Program-made: the position numbers and the translations under genes
Notes under the pieces: generated by a model
Seen by the model: only the letters and a program-made list of their open reading frames with translations
Databases searched by the model: none
What the model was told of the DNA's origin: nothing
In this document: piece after piece, positions 52,878 to 60,536 of the stretch
Layout of the letters: every line of letters starts with the position of its first letter
Numbering within the stretch: the stretch's first letter is position 1
From: Thiocapsa bogorovii
GTDB taxonomy: Bacteria; Pseudomonadota; Gammaproteobacteria; Chromatiales; Chromatiaceae
NCBI RefSeq assembly: GCF_021228795.1
Contig: NZ_CP089309.1
Coordinates: 310,001-374,000, forward strand
Direction: 5' to 3'
DNA: 64,000 bases

Positions 52878-53549
52878 GTGCTGCGTGTCTTCTGGTGCGT
52901 TTTGCTGCGTGATCTGACGCTGGCCATGCGGCGACGCACCGACGTCTTGACCACGCTCTTCTTCTTCATCATCGTGGTGAGCCTGTTTCCCTTGGGTGTC
53001 GGCACCGAACGACAGATCCTGCAGATCCTCGGTCCCGGGGTGGTCTGGGTGGCAGCCCTGCTGGCCTCGATGTTGGCGCTCGAGCGCCTCTTCGCGGCGG
53101 ACTACGAGGACGGCACGCTCGAGCAGATGGTCTTGACGGCACAACCCTTGTCTTTGCTGGTGCTGGCGAAGATCACGGCACACTGGTTACTGACCGGGCT
53201 GCCGTTGGTCCTCATCGCCCCGCTGGTCGGCATGCAGTACCATCTCTCGGACGACGCGATCCTGATGATGATGGTCGCCCTCTTGCTCGGCACACCGGTG
53301 CTGAGTCTGATCGGAGCGATCGGTGCGGCACTGACCCTGGGGCTGCGCGGAGGCGGTATCCTCTTGTCGCTGTTGATCCTGCCGCTCTATATCCCGGTGC
53401 TGGTCTATGGGGCCGGCGCGGTCACGGCGAGCGGTATCGATATGGCCGACACGCGACCTTATCTCGCCCTTCTTGGGGCGTTTTTGGTTGCAGCACTGAC
53501 GTTTGCGCCGCTGGCATCGTCGGCTGCGCTTAAGATTTCAATCGAATAA
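52878..53549 (+). CDS. ccmB: haem exporter permease CcmB
   Basis: A six-helix membrane subunit of CcmABCD, 223 aa. It starts at GTG 52878 (MLRVFWCVLLRDLTLAMRRRTD), 6 bp after ccmA. Typical segments are FFFIIVVSLFPLGVGTE, LLASMLALERLFAADYEDGTLEQM and GAALTLGLRGGGILLSLLILPLYIPVLVYG. It stabilises the CcmA-CcmCD interaction. Confidence 0.95.
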   Translation: MLRVFWCVLLRDLTLAMRRRTDVLTTLFFFIIVVSLFPLGVGTERQILQILGPGVVWVAALLASMLALERLFAADYEDGTLEQMVLTAQPLSLLVLAKITAHWLLTGLPLVLIAPLVGMQYHLSDDAILMMMVALLLGTPVLSLIGAIGAALTLGLRGGGILLSLLILPLYIPVLVYGAGAVTASGIDMADTRPYLALLGAFLVAALTFAPLASSAALKISIE

Positions 53550-53572
53550 TTCGAGGGAAGACCCCTTCACCA

Positions 53573-54331
53573 ATGGCTTCGAACTGGTTTAAATTCGCCG
53601 CTCCGGCCTCTTTCTATCCGCTTGCGGGACGACTGATCCCGATGTTTTGGATCCTGGCCGGCATCTGTCTCCTCGCCGGCCTCTACTGGGGGTTTTTTCA
53701 AACGCCCGATCAACTCGGCGGAAGCAACGCGCAGAAGGAGTATTACCGCATCATCTTCATCCACGTCCCGGCCGCTTGGATGTCGATGTGGCTCTATGTC
53801 GTGATGGTGGGCTGGGCGGCGATCGGGCTGGTGTTCAACACGCGGCTGTCCTTCATGATGGCCAACGCCGTCGCACCGACCGGGGCCATCTTCACCTTCC
53901 TGGCGCTCTGGACCGGGGCCTTTTGGGGGCGTCCCAGCTGGGGCACCTACTGGGATTGGGATCCACGCCTCACGACGGAGCTGATTCTTTTCTTCATGTA
54001 CGTCGGCTACATCGCGCTGCACTCGGCGATCGACGACACGCGCCGTGCCGACCGGGCCGCGGCCCTCCTGGCGATCGTCGGACTGGTGATGGTCCCGCTC
54101 ATCTTCTGGTCCGTGAACTGTCCGGATCCGAACCAATGTGCCGCACTCCATCAGAGGTCCAACCTGACGCAGATCGAGGGAAACATCCTCTTTTCCATGC
54201 TGGCGGTGACCTTCGGGTTCTGGATGTACTCCTTCGCGACAACACTGATGCGGCTGCGCAGCATCATCCTGACCCGCGAGGCCGACAATACCTGGGTTCA
54301 GGAACTTCTCGCCAAGGGGAGCCGAGCATGA
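53573..54331 (+). CDS. ccmC: haem exporter protein CcmC
   Basis: A six-helix haem-handling protein of 252 aa that presents haem to CcmE. The tryptophan-rich periplasmic motif is WGRPSWGTYWDWDPRLT (118-133). The flanking histidines are H64 (FIHVPAAW) and H193 (ALHQ). The loop before H193 has a Cys pair, C183 and C189 (SVNCPDPNQCAALHQ), where E. coli has SVEWWNTLHQ. It overlaps ccmD by 4 bp. Confidence 0.95.
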   Translation: MASNWFKFAAPASFYPLAGRLIPMFWILAGICLLAGLYWGFFQTPDQLGGSNAQKEYYRIIFIHVPAAWMSMWLYVVMVGWAAIGLVFNTRLSFMMANAVAPTGAIFTFLALWTGAFWGRPSWGTYWDWDPRLTTELILFFMYVGYIALHSAIDDTRRADRAAALLAIVGLVMVPLIFWSVNCPDPNQCAALHQRSNLTQIEGNILFSMLAVTFGFWMYSFATTLMRLRSIILTREADNTWVQELLAKGSRA

Positions 54332-54498
54332 GCGAGTTCTTCTCTCAAGGCGGTTACGCCTTCTTCGTGTGGGGCGCCTACGGCATGGTGCTGGTGCTGC
54401 TCGTGGCGGAAATTCTTCAATTGCGCGCTCAACGGCGAACCATTTTGGCCCGTCTTGGTCGATTGATCCGGATGCGCGACTCTGGAGTGAATCAATGA
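54328..54498 (+). CDS. ccmD: haem exporter small subunit CcmD
   Basis: A 56-aa single-pass protein: MSEFFSQGGYAFFVWGAYGMVLVLL with the conserved GxYxxxVWxAY pattern, then a basic cytoplasmic tail (LRAQRRTILARLGRLIRM). It holds CcmC and CcmE together. ATG 54328 overlaps the ccmC stop by 4 bp and its stop overlaps ccmE by 4 bp. Confidence 0.93.
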   Translation: MSEFFSQGGYAFFVWGAYGMVLVLLVAEILQLRAQRRTILARLGRLIRMRDSGVNQ

Positions 54499-54962
54499 AA
54501 GCAAGACAGAAACGTTTGGTGTTCGTCGGCCTCGCTATCGTCGGTGTCGGCGCGGCATCGGCCCTGGCCTTGAGTGCGCTCAACAGCAATATCTCGTACT
54601 TTTTCAGCCCGTCGCAGGTGATGGCCAGCGAGGCCCCGGCCGAGCACGTCTTCCGGCTCGGAGGCCTGGTGACACCTGGAACGGTGGCACGCCAAGAGGA
54701 CGGCTTGACGGTCAAATTCGACGTGACCGACAACGCCGAGACGGTGACGGTCGCCTACACCGGAATCCTCCCCGATCTCTTCAGCGAGGGTCAAGGGGTG
54801 GTCACCAAGGGTCGACTCGGTGCCGATGGCGTCTTTTATGCCGAGGAGGTCCTCGCCAAGCACGACGAGGAATACATGCCGCCCGAGGTCGCCGACACAC
54901 TCCAAACCGCCCATGCAGAAGGCATCGTCGAGTCGATGGGCACCCGCGGAGCTTCCAACTAA
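54495..54962 (+). CDS. ccmE: cytochrome c maturation haem chaperone CcmE
   Basis: A 155-aa membrane-anchored periplasmic chaperone that binds haem covalently. One N-terminal helix (VFVGLAIVGVGAASALALSAL) is followed by the OB-fold domain (FRLGGLVTPGTVAR, VAYTGILPDLFSEGQGVV). The haem-binding His lies in VLAKHDEEYMPPEV, with Tyr four residues on. The ATG overlaps ccmD by 4 bp and the TAA overlaps the ccmF start. Confidence 0.96.
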   Translation: MKARQKRLVFVGLAIVGVGAASALALSALNSNISYFFSPSQVMASEAPAEHVFRLGGLVTPGTVARQEDGLTVKFDVTDNAETVTVAYTGILPDLFSEGQGVVTKGRLGADGVFYAEEVLAKHDEEYMPPEVADTLQTAHAEGIVESMGTRGASN

Positions 54963-56947
54963 TGGTCCCCGAGCTAGGTCACTTCGCGCTTGTTCTCGCG
55001 CTCGTCATCACGATCGCGCAGGCATCTGTCCCGCTGCTCGGCAGCTTCGTCGGAAACCGCCGCTGGATGGAGATGGCTCGACCGCTCGCCCGCGGCCAGC
55101 TGACCTTCATCGCAATCGCCTTCGTCGCGCTCCTGCATGCATTTTTGACGGACGACTTCTCGGTCGAATATGTCGCGGGTCACTCCAACACCCTGATGCC
55201 GGTTCTGTACAAGGTCTCGGCGATCTGGGGCGGTCATGAAGGATCCTTACTGCTGTGGGCCCTGATGTTGGCCGGCTGGGGTGCTGCCGTCGCGGCCTTC
55301 AGCAAGAATCTGCCGTTGGCGATGGTGGCTCGCGTGGTCTCGGTCCTCGGGATGGTGGCGATCGGCTTCCTGCTGTTCATGCTCTTGACCTCGAACCCCT
55401 TCGACCGGCTCTTCCCGGCACCGCTCGAGGGCCGCGACCTGAATCCGCTGCTGCAGGACTTCGGTTTGGCGATCCACCCGCCGATGCTCTATATGGGCTA
55501 TGTCGGCTTCTCGGTCGCCTTCGCCTTCGCCATTGCCGCACTCATCGGCGGCAAGTTGGACTCGGCCTGGGCGCGCTGGTCGCGGCCCTGGACGACCGCG
55601 GCCTGGGTCTTTCTCACCATCGGTATCGCGTTGGGCTCCTGGTGGGCCTATTACGAGCTGGGCTGGGGTGGCTGGTGGTTCTGGGATCCGGTCGAGAACG
55701 CCTCCTTCATGCCGTGGCTGGTGGGCACGGCGCTGATCCATTCGCTTGCCGTCACGGAGAAGCGCGCAGCCTTCAAGAGTTGGACCGTACTGCTCGCCAT
55801 CTCGGCCTTTTCTCTGTCGCTGCTCGGGACCTTCCTGGTGCGCTCGGGTGTTCTGACGTCCGTCCATGCCTTCGCGACGGATCCGGCACGCGGCACCTTC
55901 ATTCTGATCTTCCTCTGCGTCGTGATCGGCGGATCGCTGGCACTCTATGCCTTGCGCGCGCCGACCATTGCCGGCGGCGGTCGCTTCGACATCCTCTCGC
56001 GCGAGAGCTTCCTGCTGGTCAATAACCTGCTCTTCGCGACTCTGACGGTCCTGGTCTTGTTCGGCACCCTCGCCCCGTTGATCTACGAGGCCGCCGGGTG
56101 GGGCAAGATCTCGGTCGGCTTCCCCTGGTTCAACAAGATGTTCGTGTCACTCTCGCCCTTCCTCATCGTGGCGATGGGGATCGGACCCTTGACCCGCTGG
56201 AAGCACGACGAGCCGCTGCGCCTCGTGCGCTCGCTTTGGATCGCGCTTGTACTCGCCATCGCCGTCTTCATCGTGGCTCTGCAGCCGATGTTCGAGGACG
56301 GCGGCCTCGCGATGGCCTTCGGTCTGAGCATGAGCGCCTGGCTGGTCGGCACGCATCTGATTGCCCTCGCCGAGCGCCTGAAGAACAAAGGCGGTTTCCG
56401 GGGCCTGGCGGCCGACTTCAACGCTCGCAATCTCAGCTACTACGGCATGTGGACCGCGCATGTCGGGATCGCGATGTTCATCGTCGGCGTCACCATGGTG
56501 TCGATCCACGGCTCCGAGACGGACGTGCGGATGTCGCCGGGCGACGTGCACGAGGACTCGGGCTACCGCTTCCAGTTCAACGGGGTTCAGGCGATCACCG
56601 GACCCAACTACCTGGCGCAGCAAGGCGAGTTTCTCGTCACCAAAGATGACCGACAGATCGCCGTGCTCTATCCGGAGAAGCGCTCGTATTTCTCGGGCGG
56701 CATGCCGATGACCGAAGCGGCCATCAACGCCGGCTTCCTGCGTGATCTCTACGTCTCGCTCGGCGAGCCCGTGGGAACGGACGGCGACTGGGCGCTGCGG
56801 GTCTACTACAAACCATTCGTGCGCTGGATCTGGCTCGGCGCGCTCCTGATGGCACTCGGCGGTCTCTTGGCGATGGCCGATCGGCGTTATCGCACGGTGC
56901 GGCGAACCGCGGATGTCCCGGCCGGGGCGCTGGGGGCACGCTCATGA
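54962..56947 (+). CDS. ccmF: haem lyase CcmF
   Basis: A 661-aa polytopic subunit of the CcmFH haem ligation complex. It carries the tryptophan-rich haem motif GWGGWWFWDPVENASFMPWL (about residues 230-250) and flanking histidines, as in HSVTEK-type ALIHSLAVTEKRAAFKSW. A large periplasmic domain (SETDVRMSPGDVHEDSGYRFQF) lies near the C-terminus. It starts at ATG 54962, overlapping the ccmE stop by one base. Confidence 0.96.
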   Translation: MVPELGHFALVLALVITIAQASVPLLGSFVGNRRWMEMARPLARGQLTFIAIAFVALLHAFLTDDFSVEYVAGHSNTLMPVLYKVSAIWGGHEGSLLLWALMLAGWGAAVAAFSKNLPLAMVARVVSVLGMVAIGFLLFMLLTSNPFDRLFPAPLEGRDLNPLLQDFGLAIHPPMLYMGYVGFSVAFAFAIAALIGGKLDSAWARWSRPWTTAAWVFLTIGIALGSWWAYYELGWGGWWFWDPVENASFMPWLVGTALIHSLAVTEKRAAFKSWTVLLAISAFSLSLLGTFLVRSGVLTSVHAFATDPARGTFILIFLCVVIGGSLALYALRAPTIAGGGRFDILSRESFLLVNNLLFATLTVLVLFGTLAPLIYEAAGWGKISVGFPWFNKMFVSLSPFLIVAMGIGPLTRWKHDEPLRLVRSLWIALVLAIAVFIVALQPMFEDGGLAMAFGLSMSAWLVGTHLIALAERLKNKGGFRGLAADFNARNLSYYGMWTAHVGIAMFIVGVTMVSIHGSETDVRMSPGDVHEDSGYRFQFNGVQAITGPNYLAQQGEFLVTKDDRQIAVLYPEKRSYFSGGMPMTEAAINAGFLRDLYVSLGEPVGTDGDWALRVYYKPFVRWIWLGALLMALGGLLAMADRRYRTVRRTADVPAGALGARS

Positions 56948-57522
56948 CGGCGACCACCACCCCGTCGAGAACGGCAGCAACAAGAGCGAAGAGGCGCGCG
57001 CTGATCCCGCTCGTCGTCTTCATTGCGTTGGCCGCGCTGCTGTTCTACGGCCTTCAACTGGACCCGCGCAAGGTCCCCTCGCCGCTCGTGAACAAGCCCG
57101 CGCCCGTGTTCGAGCTCGAGACACTGGACGACCCGAGCCGCACGGTGACCAACGAGATCCTCATGGGAAAGGTCTCCTTGGTGAATGTCTGGGCCTCTTG
57201 GTGCCCCTCATGCCGCCAGGAGCATGGCGAGCTGATGCAGATCGCACGCGAGAACGATGTCCAGGTCGTCGGGTTCAACTGGAAGGACACACGACCCGAG
57301 GCGCTCGAGATGCTTAGACGCTACGGCAACCCCTACGTCGTGAGCGCCTACGATCCGGACAATCGCTACGGTATACACTGGGGTGTCTACGGCGCTCCCG
57401 AGACCTTCGTGGTCGACGGCGAGGGCATTATCCGTTACAAGCACATCGGGCCGGTCGACCGCAACGTCTGGGAGACCACGATCCGCCCCATCGTCGAGCA
57501 GTATAGACCTCAGCCATCATGA
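56944..57522 (+). CDS. ccmG: periplasmic thiol reductase CcmG (DsbE)
   Basis: A membrane-anchored thioredoxin-fold protein, 192 aa, that keeps apocytochrome CxxCH thiols reduced. N-terminal anchor (LIPLVVFIALAALLFYGLQL), then NVWASWCPSCRQEH with C87 and C90, and GVYGAPETFVVDGEG with the cis-proline. Overlaps ccmF by 4 bp and ccmH by 4 bp. The TlpA remnant at 4710-4946 is a different, broken protein. Confidence 0.96.
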   Translation: MTATTTPSRTAATRAKRRALIPLVVFIALAALLFYGLQLDPRKVPSPLVNKPAPVFELETLDDPSRTVTNEILMGKVSLVNVWASWCPSCRQEHGELMQIARENDVQVVGFNWKDTRPEALEMLRRYGNPYVVSAYDPDNRYGIHWGVYGAPETFVVDGEGIIRYKHIGPVDRNVWETTIRPIVEQYRPQPS

Positions 57523-58019
57523 TCCATCGCGTCCGCAAACTCTCTTTCAGTCTCGCGCTGCTCGTCGGAACACTGGCGTTCGGAAACCTATCCGCCTACA
57601 CCCTCGAAGAGTTCAAGTTCGAGCAGCCCGGCCAACACGAGGCGTTTCGGGACCTGATCGCCAAGCTGCGCTGCCTCGTCTGTCAAAACGAGTCGCTCGC
57701 CGGCTCGCAGGCCGGCGTCGCGCAGGACCTGCGCGAAGAGGTTTATCGCATGATGCTCGAAGGACAGAGCGACGAGGAGATCGTGACATTCCTCGTCGAT
57801 CGCTACGGCGACTTCGTGCTCTATGAGCCTCCGATCAAGCCATCGACCTATATCCTCTGGTTCGGCCCTTTCATCTTCCTCGGCGTCGGTGGTTATCTGC
57901 TGTTCCGCACGCTTGGACGCAAAAAGGACGAACCCGAGGAGGACCTCACCGAGGCCGAACGCGCCCGTCTTCAACGACTGCTCGCCGCCGGCGGCGATAA
58001 CCAAGAAAACATCAAATGA
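57519..58019 (+). CDS. ccmH: cytochrome c biogenesis protein CcmH (CcmL type)
   Basis: A 166-aa protein of the haem ligation complex. Signal peptide (FSLALLVGTLAFGNLSA), periplasmic helix bundle with the redox motif LRCLVCQNESLAGSQA, and a C-terminal membrane helix (YILWFGPFIFLGVGGYLLF). Short CcmL-type form; the TPR part is encoded separately by ccmI. Overlaps its neighbours by 4 bp on each side. Confidence 0.95.
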   Translation: MIHRVRKLSFSLALLVGTLAFGNLSAYTLEEFKFEQPGQHEAFRDLIAKLRCLVCQNESLAGSQAGVAQDLREEVYRMMLEGQSDEEIVTFLVDRYGDFVLYEPPIKPSTYILWFGPFIFLGVGGYLLFRTLGRKKDEPEEDLTEAERARLQRLLAAGGDNQENIK

Positions 58020-59338
58020 TCATCTTCTGGATTCTGACCGCCGGGCTCATGGGCCTGGCGTTGCTTTTTGTCGCCCTTCCGCTGCTGCAACCCGAGAAAG
58101 CGACCGAAGCACCCGAGCAGGACGAGTTGAATCTCACGGTCTTCAAGCAGCGGCTCCAAGAACTGGATGCCGATCTCGCCGGTGGATTTCTGGAACAGGA
58201 CCAGTACGCTGCGGCTCGACGCGATCTGGAACGAGACCTCCTGCGCGACATCCCGGGAGAGCTCGCAGCGTCGGGGCGCCGCGGCGCTTCCGGCGGGCGC
58301 TGGCTGGCGCTCGTGCTTGCGATGGCGGTGCCGACCGCGGCAGTGCTGATCTACAACGAGGTCGGCCACCGCGAGATCATCGAGCGCATCGAGGGCGTCG
58401 CCCTGAGCGCCGAAGCACCGCAGACCCTGATCGGACCCGATGGCGAGGAGCTCCCGCCGCTTGAGGTCCTGGTCGAGCGCCTCGAGGAGAGGCTGGCAGA
58501 GGATCCGAACAACATCGACGGATGGCTGATGATCGGCCGGACCTACTTCACCATGCGCCGCCCGGGTCAGGCACTCGACGCCGTCTCGAAGGCCTATGCC
58601 TTGGCACCGGAGCGTCCGGATGTGATGCTCGCCTATGCGGAGGCCATGGCTGCCAACAGCAACAACAGCCTTGAAGGCGAACCGGCCGCGCTGATCGATC
58701 GGGTTCTAAAGGCCGAGCCGGACAACGTGAGTGCCCGCTGGCTTGCCGGGATGCTCTACTACCAGCGCGGGCAGTACACTGCCGCGGCAACGGCTTGGCA
58801 GCGCATCCTCGACGAGATGGATCCCGCGTCGGAGGACGCCGCGGACATGCGCGAGATGATCACGGAGGCGCAGACGCGTGCCGGCGCTCCCGCAAACGCA
58901 GCGACCGCAAACCAGCCCGCTGCGGCAGAGCCAGCTGCCGGAACATCCCCAACGCAAACCGGATCGCCCGCCGCACCCGAGCCCGCCGCCGGCGTCTCGG
59001 TCACCGCAGACGTCAGCCTGGATCAAGCCGTCTCGGCCGGTGCGGCTCCGGAGGATACCGTATTCGTTTTCGCGCGCGCCGTCGCCGGGCCGCCGATGCC
59101 GCTCGCCGTTCAACGCATCAAGGTCAAGGACCTCCCGACCCGTGTCACCCTCGACGACAGTATGTCGATGATGCCCGCAATGCGCCTTTCCGCCTTCCCG
59201 CAGGTGATGATCGGCGCACGCGTGGCAAAAAGCGGCCAAGCGACACCGCAACCGGGCGACCTTGAAGGAGAAACCGGGCCGATCGACAGCGCCGGAAATA
59301 CGCAAGTCGCCGTGACCATCAACCGCATCAGGCCCTAA
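58016..59338 (+). CDS. ccmI: apocytochrome c chaperone CcmI (CycH)
   Basis: A 440-aa membrane protein that binds the C-terminus of apocytochrome c and delivers it to CcmFH. Two membrane helices at 1-25 and about 95-115 flank a coiled cytoplasmic region (FKQRLQELDADLAGGFLEQDQY). TPR repeats (LEERLAEDPNNIDGWLMIGRTYFTMRRPGQALDAV) follow, then an Ala/Pro linker and a C-terminal domain (VSLDQAVSAGAAPEDTVFVFARAV). Its TAA stop lies inside the repeat at 59335. Confidence 0.93.
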   Translation: MIIFWILTAGLMGLALLFVALPLLQPEKATEAPEQDELNLTVFKQRLQELDADLAGGFLEQDQYAAARRDLERDLLRDIPGELAASGRRGASGGRWLALVLAMAVPTAAVLIYNEVGHREIIERIEGVALSAEAPQTLIGPDGEELPPLEVLVERLEERLAEDPNNIDGWLMIGRTYFTMRRPGQALDAVSKAYALAPERPDVMLAYAEAMAANSNNSLEGEPAALIDRVLKAEPDNVSARWLAGMLYYQRGQYTAAATAWQRILDEMDPASEDAADMREMITEAQTRAGAPANAATANQPAAAEPAAGTSPTQTGSPAAPEPAAGVSVTADVSLDQAVSAGAAPEDTVFVFARAVAGPPMPLAVQRIKVKDLPTRVTLDDSMSMMPAMRLSAFPQVMIGARVAKSGQATPQPGDLEGETGPIDSAGNTQVAVTINRIRP

Positions 59339-59421
59339 ACCGCGTCCGGCGCGACAAGCGCCGGTTACGGATCGTCTCGATGTCTTATCGACCCAGACGC
59401 CTCGCGGCAGACGCGGTTTAG
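59335..59421. repeat. 87-bp repeat with inverted TAAACCGCGTC ends (first of two)
   Basis: CTAAACCGCGTC (59335-59346) and GACGCGGTTTAG (59410-59421) are perfect inverted 12-mers. The ccmI stop TAA is 59336-59338, inside the left end. An inner CGGCGCGACAAGCGCCG-type hairpin is present. A second copy starts 22 bp later. Confidence 0.88.
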
Positions 59422-59442
59422 AAACGATAAAAAATGAATCAC

Positions 59443-59530
59443 TTAAACCGCGTCCGCTGCGTCGCTCGCGTTTTGGTGTTACGCCTCGCCCGCCTGAAAC
59501 CCTCTCATAGACCCACAAGACGCGGTTTAA
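59443..59530. repeat. 88-bp repeat with inverted TTAAACCGCGTC ends (second of two)
   Basis: TTAAACCGCGTC (59443-59454) and GACGCGGTTTAA (59519-59530) are perfect inverted 12-mers. The right end holds the TAA stop (59527-59529) of the minus-strand ybhB-like gene. Together with the copy at 59335 it fills the space between two convergent genes. Confidence 0.88.
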
Positions 59531-60000
59531 CGTTTCTCGTAGATGCCGACCAGCTCGGTGCGGCCGAGGATGTGGTCTTCCATGGCAAGCAGGAGCTCAT
59601 CCTTGGTCGGGGTTCCCAGCTCGTTCGGCAGGCGGACATCGAGCGCATAGAGCCGGTGGAAATAGCGGTGACAGCCGATCGGCGGGCAAGGCCCACCGTA
59701 GCCGACACGACCCCAACTATTGATCCCCTCGCCGGTGCCGCCGGGTAGACGATCGGAGGTCATTCCTTCGGCGAGTGAGGCCTCGGGCGGCAGGTTATAG
59801 AGGATCCAATGATCCCACACCATCCGCGGAGCTGCGGGATCCGGGGCATCCGGATCATCGACGATCAAGACCAGGCTAGCGGTACCTCCGGGAAGATTCT
59901 TCCACGACAGAGGCGGCGAGACATCATCACCTTCGCAGGTATAGCGAACGGGGATGGGTGCTCCGTCGACAAAAGCGTCCGATTCGAGAACCATTGACAT
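59527..60000 (-). CDS. YbhB/YbcL family Raf-kinase-inhibitor-like (PEBP) protein
   Basis: A 157-aa cytoplasmic PEBP-fold protein. The anion-binding pocket is formed by DDPDAPDPAAPRMVWDHWILYNLP and YGGPCPPIGCHRYFHRLYALD. E. coli YbhB is the closest well-known type. ATG 60000 gives MSMVLESDAFVDGAPIPVRYTCEGDDVSPPLSW. A role in binding phospholipid-like or nucleotide anions is known for the family, but its biological job in bacteria is unclear. Confidence 0.92.
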   Translation of the reverse strand: MSMVLESDAFVDGAPIPVRYTCEGDDVSPPLSWKNLPGGTASLVLIVDDPDAPDPAAPRMVWDHWILYNLPPEASLAEGMTSDRLPGGTGEGINSWGRVGYGGPCPPIGCHRYFHRLYALDVRLPNELGTPTKDELLLAMEDHILGRTELVGIYEKR

Positions 60001-60034
60001 CTTTACGTCTCCACAGATGTGCTAACCTATGGGG

Positions 60035-60276
60035 CATCAGCGCCCCGTCTTCTCCGTTTCGACAGCGAGACGGGTCACGGAGTTTGACCCGAGTGCAAAT
60101 CGCTAGGCGATACCGATCAAGCCCAAGCTTCCGGGCCTCTTTTTAAGGATAACGCGAATACAGATCCTCGAGCACACAGATCGATGCGTCCGAACATCCG
60201 GACACGATCACCTCGAGATTGCCTTTACTCTCAATAGCTGTGCGTCCTTCGGCGGCCGATCGGCCGCCTTTTTTTT
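60035..60276 (+). ncRNA. candidate small RNA ending at an orphan terminator
   Basis: No plus-strand gene lies between ccmI (ends 59338) and the terminator at 60251-60276, so that terminator should end a local transcript. Stable hairpins include GGGGC/GCCCC (60031-60046), CGGGTCA/TGACCCG (about 60071-60091) and GTCCG/CGGAC (about 60188-60203). A possible extended -10 TGCTAACCT (60020-60028) with weak TTTACG (60002-60007) would start it near 60035. A second T-run near 60141 might end a shorter form. No known RNA family was recognised. Confidence 0.4.
60251..60276 (+). terminator. strong rho-independent terminator
   Basis: GGCGGCCGATCGGCCGCC (60251-60268) is a perfect 18-bp palindrome followed directly by eight T residues (60269-60276) on the plus strand. 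The reverse strand has no T-run after the stem, so it acts on plus-strand transcripts. Confidence 0.85.
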
Positions 60277-60453
60277 CCGCGGATCCGGCTTGCAAGTCAA
60301 GCCCACGCAGCGGGCATGGGTACCGTTCCCCTCACGGCTCGCGCCCATTCGCCACGCGCACATCGACCCGACATCACAGCTGCCAATTGATCCGCGACAG
60401 GCCGAGACGTGAATTCGGACCGATCCCCAATCAGGGTGACACCCGAGTTACGG

Positions 60454-60459
60454 TATAAT
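60454..60459 (+). promoter_or_regulatory. -10 element for the EF-G paralogue
   Basis: TATAAT matches the consensus exactly, 77 bp before the start codon. The -35 is not clear: GTGACA (60436-60441) is only 12 bp away and TCAGGG is at the normal spacing. It is therefore a partial promoter call. Confidence 0.5.
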
Positions 60460-60536
60460 TTCGCCCCGTCAATACACCTCGACGGGAAGCCGAACAACGC
60501 CCCGCATCTCACCCAAACGCCACTACAGGATCACCG

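Larger units (their letters stand above)
60001..60536. other. 536-bp intergenic region with candidate sRNA and EF-G promoter
   Basis: The region lies between ybhB-like (minus) and the EF-G paralogue (plus). It contains several hairpins, a strong plus-strand intrinsic terminator (60251-60276), and a TATAAT at 60454-60459. No protein-coding frame is convincing. Confidence 0.6.
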
